The notes beneath the pieces were generated by a model. The model saw only the letters and a program-made list of their open reading frames with translations. It searched no databases and was not told the origin of the DNA. A stretch of 64,000 bases of DNA from Brasenia schreberi (lineage: Eukaryota; Streptophyta; Magnoliopsida; Nymphaeales; Cabombaceae): assembly GCA_036023115.1 (NCBI GenBank), contig JAYKKT010000090.1, forward strand, positions 29,752,501 to 29,816,500, read 5' to 3'. The position numbers and the translations under genes were made by a program. Position 1 is the stretch's first letter. Each line of letters starts with the position of its first letter. This document shows, piece after piece, positions 35,632 to 46,354 of this stretch.

Positions 35632-37109
35632 CTGCAGTAAACACACAACTCATCTCATGATCGGTTCCAGACCTAGGAAAATGTTTGGGGTGAGGCGAAG
35701 TTCAGCTGAATGAAACTCAGGAGAGGAGGCCCATATAAGTTTTCAAAAATTTATATCCTTGGCATAGTTTTTTCGTATTTTATAACATTTCGGCCAAGAC
35801 GGCGACCTCACCTCACCCATCAGTAGGTCCACCACTGTTCATGGTCGAGTCATGGAAGGTACACATGCAACAGAAAAGTGTGACAATCTATCAGTACCAT
35901 AGTCGCACAAGGAAATAAATAAAAAATCGGCGCCAACGATGGGTGCTTCAAGAACCTAATGGAAGGTCATCTTTTGATGTTTTACTGTACCCAGAAATCT
36001 TAACTCCAACTTAGAGAAATATAATACTTCCCGACATTCTGAAACTTACCGGTTGTGGTTTGATACACCTATACGCAAGCATATGTGAAGGCGCTATTAT
36101 TATGTGCAAGGCTAATCAAATGTTTTGCTTAAGATGAGGGTACTCCCCCTTATTATCAGATGTGATGTCTCACGATGAAAGTATGATCATGAAAAATCTA
36201 TTCAACCTTCCAATTCAAGTCGTAATTTTCTCTATATACTATGTTGGGAATAAATGTAGACATTCATAATAACATAATTACAACAAATTTAAACAATAAA
36301 CATCCTCAATAATAAACAACCGCCTCATATATAAAATAAGGTATAATCAAGTCGTATGGAAAACAAAAGGAAAAGCAAAATTAGAAATTTATCTATGAGA
36401 GTCGCACTTTCAGACTTGACTTAGAGAAATCAACACTATGCTATGAGTACGTATATGTACCTTCACCTTCTTCCTAGGATAAAACGCATACACAACTCTA
36501 AGAGCACGTACCATACTTCTAGTTGACCTCGAACACACCTCAGTCGCCTATGGCTGGACCAAAAAAATGGACTATGCATGAATATGGGACAGAACCATAG
36601 ACAGAAAGGCAGAACGACATGAAGAGAGAGAGAGAGAGAGAAATGATAAATAATGAAATGTGATTAGGAAGGACCCCTAATCACTTATTTGAGGTACGTG
36701 TGTAGATCACGAATTGTAGATCTGATCCAAATGATGCACCACTTTATTTTTAGCTGCTCCATCTTATTCTCACTGCCCCACCTTATCCGGAACCGCTTCA
36801 TCTTATCTCTATCGGTGACCGTGAAAATTTTGATGGTTAGATCAAAAGTTTTTGATGCAAAAAGATAAATAAGTCACAAGCCCAACGTATGTGTGTGGTA
36901 TAACATGTCCTCCTCAAACTTTCTTAATAAAGGTTCACGAACTATCAACTATATAAAAGGACATATAGGTTTAACATCCATCAATATCTGACTAAACTTT
37001 GTCTCATCTTTTGCAAAAGTCCCTGGTAAGAACTTTTACATGTATTAATTAAATATATAAAAATACCAAAGAATGCTACTTCTAACACTGTCAAAAATCT
37101 GTAATTCAG
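35632..37109. other. Kinase pseudogene intron, first part
   Basis: It contains a GA run (36622-36641) and, at 35690-35840, a repeat-like stretch starting TTTGGGGTGAGGCGAAGTTC. No coding content is visible. Confidence 0.5.
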
Positions 37110-37384
37110 TGGCGAATGTAATCTTCCTCGAGTCACCTGCTGGTGTTGGTTTCTCTTATTCAAATCGAACATCAGACTACGACGACCTTGGAGATAAGAG
37201 AACTGCACAAGATACGCATACCTTTCTGCTAAACTGGCTGGAGAGGTTTCCGTTGTACAAAACAAGAGATTTCTTTATTACAGGAGAGAGCTATGCAGGG
37301 CATTATATACCTGAACTGGCCCAGACTATACTGTTGATGAACAATAGCACCAACAACACACTCATCAATCTCAAAGGAATTGCC
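37110..37384 (+). pseudogene. Lone serine carboxypeptidase-like exon, antisense to the kinase
   Basis: 275 nt between a perfect acceptor (TGTAATTCAG) and donor (GTAAGA) encode [37 protein letters not shown] and [20 protein letters not shown]. They end in [15 protein letters not shown] carries the catalytic serine of S10 carboxypeptidases. The exon is intact and open, but no other SCPL exon is visible nearby. It is therefore a captured or stranded fragment inside the 3.9-kb kinase intron. It resembles SCPL clade II enzymes, which are secreted or vacuolar. Confidence 0.9.
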
Positions 37385-38378
37385 GTAAGAGCCTATTTAG
37401 TTCTTATTACTGATCTTTTCGATTGGACAAAGTATCACAAATAAAAAACGTTGCTGTTTCTTAAACATGATCTGTTGTTTTCCAGTCTCATGAGAAGGAA
37501 GACGAGAAAAGACTGAAGATTTAGTGATTATTTAAGTATCTTTCATTTCATCCACAGCTACTCTTTCACGACCATGACTCGTAAGTCATTGTAGATCAAG
37601 GAGTTAACCTTGAAGCTCAGAAACTTTTCTAACTAGAAGCCATAATCAATGTGACACTTGTTAGAACTAATTATACATTAACTGCCAAAATCAGCCACAT
37701 TAGCCAGGCTCCTAAAAGATGCAAATACAATAGGAAAGATTACTAGTCATAGGATTCATGAATTTCTTGCCTCAGGTTTTTGAAGCTTCAAACCACCGAG
37801 GGTCATAAACTTGCACGACTGACGTGCTAAGACATGTAACTATGTACTCTTCAGGTGGGCTATTTTTCAATAACTTAATTTCCCAAATTTCTACAAGCCT
37901 TTTTGTCTTCACAACAATCAGCTAAAAACCACAAACCTTCTGACATGCTCAACCTTTTTGTTCTAAGAACAACTAAAGAAGTTCCCAATACGTTTTGCAT
38001 CTACTGAACCAGTAGTCTCCATTTTATACAGCATTATAGCACTTGGCCGATGGAAGTTGTCCCATGACAATTTAGAAAAACTACAGAAATGGCTTAGCTA
38101 ACCTGTTAAACTGTCACTTATAAATGTAAATGTAGAACATAGGACCTGAAATGAAAATAAATGGTACAACAAAAACTTTCCCTACCACTAGGACATGGAT
38201 AGCATTTCTTGATCTATGCATTCTTCAACACATGCCTATCTAATTTAATCACATCATAAAACAATAAATCATGAAGATCATATTTCAAGGACGATGATCA
38301 TAAGCAAATTTCCATCAAGAATTATGGCTGAGAAACCTTACATAGATTAATTAAAATGTCGATGAGTACATCAACTTG
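37385..38378. other. Kinase pseudogene intron, middle part
   Basis: No coding or repeat content was recognised. If more SCPL exons survive, this is where they would be expected, but none could be read. Confidence 0.5.
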
Positions 38379-38881
38379 ACAACAACAGCAACTAAGCCTT
38401 TTCCCATACTAGACGGGGTCGGCTACATGGATTCTTTGTTTCCACACAGCTCTATTATGTGCCATGTTAGCAGTTAACTCACAATAAGCTAGATCATTTT
38501 TTATTGTTTCTTTCCAATACTTTTGTGGTCGTTCTCTACCTCTTTTAATACTTTCCAAATTTAGTTTTTCATACCTTCTTACAGGTTCTTCTTCTGATTT
38601 TTTTTCTATATATCCAAACCATCTTAAACGATATTATCTCATTTTATCCTCTATTGGTGCCACTCCTAATTTGTTTCTAATAACCTCATCATGTATATAC
38701 TCTTTTCTTGAATGACCACTCATCCATCTCAACATCTTCATTTCTGTCAGAGACATCTTTTGTACATGTTGATGGTTAACTACCCAACACTCAAAACCAT
38801 AAAACATGGCAGGTCTAATTGCTGCTCTATAATATTTAACTTTTAACTTTAATGGTATCTTCTTATCACAAAGAATACCTT
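38379..38881 (-). mobile_element. RTE LINE 3' fragment in the kinase intron
   Basis: On the minus strand it reads the post-RT region of the LINE family (FECWVVNHQHVQKMSLTEMK, MLRWMSGHSRKEYIHDEVIR), then the tail with TACATGGATTCTTTG..., CCTTTTCCCATACTAGAC and (CAA)n. It aligns with 61557-62070 and is 5'-truncated at about 38881. Confidence 0.92.
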
Positions 38882-39510
38882 TTGGTTTGAAACTTACAAT
38901 GAGATGAAAAAGCAAATTGTGTGCATGGTAATCAATGATCTGATACACTCCTATATTCATGAAGTGCTGTGGTGCGTAATATCATCATTTATTATGTGTA
39001 TTTGGATACTTTTGATGACTGAAGTGTATATCAATGTTGCCAATCTAAAACCTTATCCATGAACCTCGAAAATCAAAATGTAGATGACAATACCCCACCA
39101 AAAATATGCAGACAAAAAAGAAATTGAGTAAACCAATACAAACTACTTAGGTTAAGTAATTGAATAACCGTATTTCCTTGCTTTATAAAAAATTGTTTTT
39201 CAGTATTCAGAATATAATTGGCATACTTATAATCAATTGTGTCCACACCATAAGAACTGCAAAAGCAAACTAGAAAGGTATTCATGGCTGCAGAATGCCT
39301 GAAGAGATCCGTTGTCTTGTTGCTGCACAGGAACTTATCCTAATTGTATCAGTAGTCATCTGTTGCAATCAATGCATTATTGATATATATCTTGTTGTGG
39401 AAAAAAATAATCACATGATGAAAAGAAGGAAAAAATAATAAAATGATAGATGATCTGTGAGAAAAAAACTCAACATTATAATTCAAAACTCTACCTAGAC
39501 AGGAACTTAC
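38882..39510. other. Kinase pseudogene intron, last part
   Basis: No recognisable element. Confidence 0.5.
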
Positions 39511-39781
39511 TCCGGGGAGCGACATCCAAAATCCCCTAAGATTGCAGTAGAACGAAATAATCTAGACATATCAGCTGACTGATTTGAATTTGATAGGTCG
39601 AAATCGGCTAGCTTAGCTATATCATTATCAAATAAAAGAACATTGCTGGACTTTATTTGCCGATGGATAATGCGAGGTTATGCTTTTTCATGCAAATACT
39701 GAAGCCCCTTAGCTGCACCTACAGCAATTTTCAGTCGCTGTGCCCAACTTGAGAATGGAGCTGCTTTGGCACCCTCTCGTC
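39511..39781 (-). pseudogene. Kinase pseudogene exon (catalytic loop)
   Basis: It encodes [22 protein letters not shown], a TAA stop, [19 protein letters not shown] and [11 protein letters not shown]. The family reads HRD and an uninterrupted KAQPHIIH here, so both the stop and the loss of the catalytic Asp are degenerative. The DFD form of the DFG motif is normal for PTI1 kinases. The donor is GTAAGT. Confidence 0.9.
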
Positions 39782-39998
39782 CTATCACATGCAACCAATT
39801 TAGAAGTCAAAACTTACTTCTGATACCGTTTGAAAGGGGGTAACTTCAAACGCACTCAACAGATGGAAAATAGTTAACCCCTTAAAGAACCCATTAGACG
39901 ATCCTCAAAGAATGCACGATGATGAATAGCCAAAGGAAATTTGAACTTTTGTCTATAATTTATAAAGTATCTAAATTGAAAATTATCTATCTATCTAT

Positions 39999-40648
<650 letters not shown>

Positions 40649-40738
40649 CATGAAGAACATCACGAAGAGAGCCCATTGTTGCAAACTCACAGGCAAGAGC
40701 GCAAAAGCTTCCATCAACAGAAAAGCCAGCCAGTTCCA
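40649..40738 (-). pseudogene. Kinase pseudogene exon (hinge region)
   Basis: The 90 nt encode [20 protein letters not shown] and [11 protein letters not shown], equivalent to the PTI1 hinge VEL.GYCVDG...L.YEFA. The acceptor is ATATAG and the donor GTATGA. Confidence 0.85.
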
Positions 40739-41258
40739 CTATATTTAAAATTTGTTGAATAAATCACTGACTTTGACTAAAATAGAAGAGAGAACCCTGG
40801 TGGTCGTGCAACCCACATTCTCTGTAAGGAAAGGGAAGTGGAATAAAACCATTGAAAACAATAATAAACTGGTAAGTATTGTATATGTTATTAGTCCGTC
40901 CCAGCCATCAAAGTGGTTAGAACGTCGGTTCTACGTGATTTGATAAGGATGTGTAAAGGAGTATTATGTCCAAATCGTGATGTGGAAGATAATACCAGCA
41001 ATAATGCACCGGATCCTATATGTGTATCTCTGTGTACATATAATTATGTATTGGATTATATAGTAACCATAATTTGAGAATAAAATAAGAAAACAAAAGA
41101 AACATGCAACCGTTTGAAGGTATTCGTGGTGTTTTATATCACAAGAAGGAAAGAAACAGATAGAAACAACAATTGCTGTAGAACTAAGTTAATTCCATGA
41201 TTAAACTGCATTAATGACGATGAAAAAGATTTGAAACGAGGAAAATAGAAATAATTAC
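40739..41258. other. Gap where the kinase N-lobe exons should lie
   Basis: Neither strand shows a glycine-rich loop or the VAIKKL-type lysine block. The N-lobe exons appear to have been deleted. Confidence 0.65.
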
Positions 41259-41358
41259 GTTGATCATTTGCCGGATTTTCTACCGGAGGGGTGCTTCGAT
41301 GCTGCACGCTGTTACTCAGCCTTTGATCACCCCCAAGACAACATAGGATCCCGCACAT
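41259..41358 (-). pseudogene. Kinase pseudogene, first exon
   Basis: It starts with ATG at 41358 and encodes MCGILCCLGGDQRLSNSVQH, then RSTPPVENPAND, with a GTAATT donor. The Cys-rich start (MC...CC) is the usual membrane-anchoring N-terminus of PTI1-like kinases. Confidence 0.8.
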
Positions 41359-42513
41359 TTTTACTCTGCAAAAGAACCAACTTCCTTCTTTTCTCGAACG
41401 CCACAAAACTGTTACATATGAAGGCAAACGTCTACTAGAGAGAGGCGACGAGTTCAAAACTAAGATCACAATAAAGCTTTGTTTCCAACTATAATTTGAA
41501 CAAAAGAGAGCTTTCTGTTGATGCGAGGTCGGATTAAATAATTTGACAAAGTAAACAACCGAAGATTATCTGTTCCAAGGTTGTCACAGTTCTCTCCTCA
41601 AAGAAGAAGTGCGACTATGAGGTCCTTTTCAAAGATTGGTGACAGTTAACAAGTTGCATATTTCCAAGCCAAAAGGTCACTCATTAAGAACTCCTCATCT
41701 GGCAAGAGCCCTGACTCCCACCTCATAGATGGTGAGTTTGAGTCCTTGGGTGTACATGCCTCTTATTACATTGAGAAGAAAAACAACATATAGAAGTCCT
41801 CATCACGTTTTTGGTTCTAAGTGATTTGTGCCATTTCCTTAGGGGGATGTTTAGACCTTGATTTTTTTCTCATAAGTTTAAGTTCCGTTGTGTATCAAAT
41901 GTGAAGCCTGGTGTGGAGATATGGTTTCATAAGTCTAATTTGAGTCGAAAACTTTTGACAGTGAATGAAGTGAGTCCTAGAAATTGGATACTTTACACAA
42001 AAATACAGGCACTGTCAATCAAAAACATAACCATATTCATGTAACAAGTGGATTTGAACCTACAATTCTAATACCAGGACATGACATCACATATCAAACA
42101 CGCCCTTAAAAAGGTCTGTGAATGGGGATTAGAAGAGCTTTAACCCTATAATGGTTTCATCTGGCTCTAACCGGATTAGCCGTGGTCGCTGTGAGCTCTC
42201 GGACACAATGACAAACTGAGAAAAGAGAAACCAAAAAAAAATAACCCATCAAGTCGAAATGAAAATCTTGACATCCTAAATGGCTAGAAGACTAGAACCA
42301 ATCTATTGATTGATCATTTAATGACAAAAGCAAGCCCAAGGAAGGATTCCCCCCTTTCTAAACTGCTGTAAGATGAATTTGTATGTTTTTGCTGAAATTA
42401 TGGTGAGATTAATTATAAGTATGTGTAAAAAGTGTGGAAATTGTTAAAGACAGACCAACAAAACTGGAAAAAAAATGCAGTCATAAACTTTTATATAGTT
42501 AGACAGATAGAAT
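41359..42513. other. Upstream of the kinase pseudogene
   Basis: It holds the former promoter region. A possible SINE relic sits at 41700-41790 (TGGCAAGAGCC, then GAGTTTGAGTCC and an A-rich end). Nothing else was recognised. Confidence 0.45.
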
Positions 42514-42541
42514 GGAGAGAGAGAGAGAGAGAGGGAGAGGA
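42514..42541. repeat. Short (GA)n run
   Basis: About ten GA units with a GGGA interruption. Confidence 0.85.
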
Positions 42542-42644
42542 ATTACCTACTGGTGGTGGGCCGGTGATGGTAATTTGCGCGTTGACAAAGGTGTGGAAGG
42601 ATTCAAGGCTAACAGGGCAAGGGTCCATGGCCGACATGGGCCAG

Positions 42645-42646
<2 letters not shown>

Positions 42647-42712
<66 letters not shown>
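42647..42712. repeat. (AT)n microsatellite
   Basis: About 33 uninterrupted AT units. Confidence 0.95.
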
Positions 42713-42714
<2 letters not shown>

Positions 42715-42938
42715 TGGGTCTCCAGCTACATTGATATGTGTGTGTTCTATTTTCCCGTCTACAAATTTTAGAGATTTGGCCCCCGTTTTCATATCAGTCC
42801 CATCTCCATTTCCACTTCTATGCAAGTAGCAGTTAGATCATTTGACCACGTACACACAGAGAGAATTGCTATTTCTCAGTTCGTGTTTTCATATCCATTT
42901 CCGTTCATGTGGAGCATTGTTGTTAGATCACAAATACG

Positions 42939-43065
<127 letters not shown>

Positions 43066-43072
43066 GTGTGTG

Positions 43073-43436
43073 TATGCTCGGGCTATTTCTTTCTTGTAGA
43101 TATGCATCCATAAGGATACATCGTACACCCCTGGATTTCGTAGGAATCAACTTTTTGGTCACAGATTTTTAGTATATCAAGGACTTTATAAGGCTTCAAA
43201 GGTCGATAGTTGACACAGTCTTAACTTTGAAACCTCTCATAAAAGTATCTTTATACTTCATGTTTCAATGAATCAAAATCAATTTCATGTAATCTTTGAC
43301 ATACTCAACGAAATTAGATGGTTTGTTTGTCAAAAAATCAGCTGAAATTGTCATGTTTGTGGCTCTAAGGAAATTAATTTATACACTTTTACTTATAATA
43401 CATATAATAATTATGTGTTACTATTTACTTTTTTAG
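43073..43436. other. Intergenic, no gene seen
   Basis: The sequence is A/T-rich with no motif recognised. Confidence 0.5.
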
Positions 43437-45122
43437 AATAATTAAGGCTAGAGATAAGAAAACTAAGGATATTAGATGCATCAAAGATGAGGATGAGAAG
43501 ATTCTAGTAGCAAATGATGATAGAAAAATAGATAGAAAAATTATTTTTATAAGCTTTTTAACATAAATACATATGTTAATATTAGTTTAGGAGAATTAAC
43601 CAAATCAAAAAAATATAAACCATAATTTATATCGATATATTCAAAAGAATGAAGTCAAAGAGACTCTTAAACATCTGAAGGTTGATAAATATGTACGACC
43701 TAACAAAATTCCTATAGAAGTATGAAAAATCCTAAGAGAGACGGGGATCACTCGACTTATAAGACTATTTAATAAAATATGAAGAAATCAAAAGATGCAT
43801 GAGAAATTGAGAGTGAGTACACTTATACCCATATAGAAGAATAAGAGAGACATGCATAATTGTACAAATTATCGAGGTATCAAGTTAATGAGTTATATTA
43901 TAAAATTATGAGAAAAAATTATTAAACGTAGGTTAAGATAAGTATTGAGTACAACATAGAACCAATTTAGATTCATGCCAATAGATCAAGTATTGAAGTG
44001 ATTCACCTATTGAGACGTCTTATGAAATATTTTAGAGCAAAAAAACTTTCACATGGTATTTATTAATCTAAACAGACTTACGATAGGACACCAAGAATTT
44101 TTTTTTGGAGAAACTTAGAAAAAAGAGGTATTCCATTGACATACATAAATCTTATAAAAGACATGTATGATGGAGCAAAAACATGTGTGAGGACTAATGA
44201 AAGAATAACAAACTTCTTTGAAGTTAATAAGGTTACATCAAGGATCAACTTTAAGTTCATATTTATTTATGTTGGTCATTGATGAGTTAACAAAATATAT
44301 TCAAGATGAGGTATCTTGGTGTATATTAATTGCACGTGACATTATGTTAGTCGATAAGTCTAAGGAAAAAGTTAATAGAAAATTAGAACTATGGAAAGAA
44401 ACATTAGAAATTAAAAGCTTTCGACTTAATAGAAAAAGATAAAATATATGAAATCTCAGTTTGATCATTTGATTACTTCAAAGGACATAAAAATTAATAT
44501 TGATACACATTGCATCCCTCACAATGAAAGTTTTAAATACCTAGGGTCAATTTTTTAGAGTGATGAAAAAATTTGTGAAAATGTTATGCATAGAATTAAT
44601 GTAGGTTTGTTAAATTAGATATGAATATTAGATATTCTATATAACAAGAAGATATTATTAAAGTTGAAAGTTAAATATTATTGAGCAACAATTAGGTTTG
44701 TTATATTTTATGGTTTTGAGTGTTGGATAGTTAATCATCAACATGTATAAAAGATGTCCATGGCAGAAATGAAGATGTTGATGTAGATGAGTAGTCACAC
44801 AAAGGAAAGACTTTATACATAATGAGGTTATTAGAAATAAATTGGAAATGATACCAATCGAGGATAAAATGAGAAAAAATCGTTTAAGATAGTTTGAATA
44901 TATAGAAAAACTACCAAAGGAAACTCCAATAAGAATGTATAAAAAGTTAGATTGTAGAAATATTAAAAGAGAAAAAAGAAGACCACAAAAATATTAAAAC
45001 AAAATAAAGAATGATCTAGCTTATATTTTTATATTGAGTTAAATGTTAGCATGACATATGATAGGGCCCTATGAAAACAAAAAAATCCATTTAACCAACT
45101 CTAGTATGAGAAAAGATTTAGT
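43437..45122 (+). mobile_element. RTE LINE, decayed 5'-truncated copy
   Basis: It aligns in order with the minus-strand LINE at 61557-63874. It opens in the linker before RT (KARDKKTKDI, IRCIKDEDEKILVANDD) and runs through RT blocks (LHQGSTLSSYLFMLVIDELT at 44230-44300, SKEKVNRKLELWKETLE) to the post-RT region (near 44700: FYGFECWIVNHQHV). It ends in the tail AAAAATCCATTTAACCAACTCTAGTATGAG near 45086. The catalytic FADD box reads IARD, and stops are frequent. It is old and dead. Confidence 0.92.
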
Positions 45123-46184
45123 ATAATGTAAAACTATATGCTGGTGATACTTAGCAACAAATCTACATTGAGGCAAGGTGGGGCGACCACCCCACCTGAA
45201 ATCTGAAAAACCAATGAAAAAGTTCACCCTAAATGGTTGAATAGGCAGTTCGCTCCATCCGACAAAAAATTGTAGATCCACCACTAGTGATACTAATGCT
45301 CCAATACTCTCTGTGAAACATGAAAAATTATATCCCGCCCAAGAGACTTTCGGGCTGCTTGCCAGGTGATTTCATCAGTTCAAATTAGTATAGCAAAACA
45401 TGATTAAGCTTAACAAAGAAGAAATTATTCAGAGTCATGTCATGCATTTTCGGCTTCGAGTTTGAATCTGAATTGGCCGAATGGACAACTGATTGCCGTT
45501 TGTATATAAATTGTGACCAGTATTATAAGATATTAGAATCTAACTCTGATTATTAGCAAGATCATATTTTATTATTTCCTTTCAACACTTTTATTTATGG
45601 CTTGCTTTATCCTCTCGAATAAAATTTCAACTTTGATCTTACATTTAGGAGGCACAATTCCAACAAATCTATATGAAGTTGAGAAATCCAAGATAGGATT
45701 AATGTATTGGAATTAAGGTCCCTAGCTTGATTGAAGCGGCATTTCTTAAATCACTGAAGGATGATCATAACTATATAAAAACTTTTTGAATCGATTCTAC
45801 AATAAGACCAAATTTCGAATCCCACAAGGTGCAGAACTATTTTTAGTTGCCATTGTGCTGTATCTATCATCATATTATTAATTATAAAATACCAAAACAT
45901 TCATGTTTCAACCCGTGGCAACCCTTTTAGGTGAACGAAAGACACTTGTATTTCAAGTCCACAAAGTACTCGTATTTGGGGTGAGGCAGTGTGGCTCAAC
46001 CTAAAGTGAGTCTGTCACTGATTTCGACATAATATCTCGATCCAACTTATAAAATGAAGATTCAATAACAAATATAATTAAATTGAAATATATATGTTCC
46101 TATCTTCTATATATTTGCATTGATTTCATGAATCCATCAATGTATTGTCACAAAAAGACCGTGATTGACAGGCAGCTAAGTCCT
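45123..46184. other. Intergenic; possible MITE remnant
   Basis: At 45155-45290 a stretch ending AGATCCACCACTAGTGATA, rich in short inverted blocks (GGTGGGGCG / CGACCACCCC), resembles the end of a plant MITE. Similar GGGGTGAGGC phrases occur at 35690 and 45976. The part near 46100-46184 would be 3' UTR of the gene that follows. Confidence 0.4.
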
Positions 46185-46354
46185 TCACCCTGAAAAGAGA
46201 CGAGAAATGAAGTTGGTGGACTTGGATTTTTTAAGGCAAGCCACATGAACGTATCTCCCGAGTCGGTCAACTTGTCTGTCCTCTCCTCTTGTGTCCTTCT
46301 TGCACACCTTGCACGACTTGTCCACCCATCCTTCTTCTACGTATTGCCCGTCCA
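46185..46354 (-). CDS. Plastid-type protein, exon 3
   Basis: It encodes [20 protein letters not shown] through FISRLFSG and the stop. A TAATGCAG acceptor precedes it. Its codon 1 is completed by the G left from exon 2. Confidence 0.9.
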
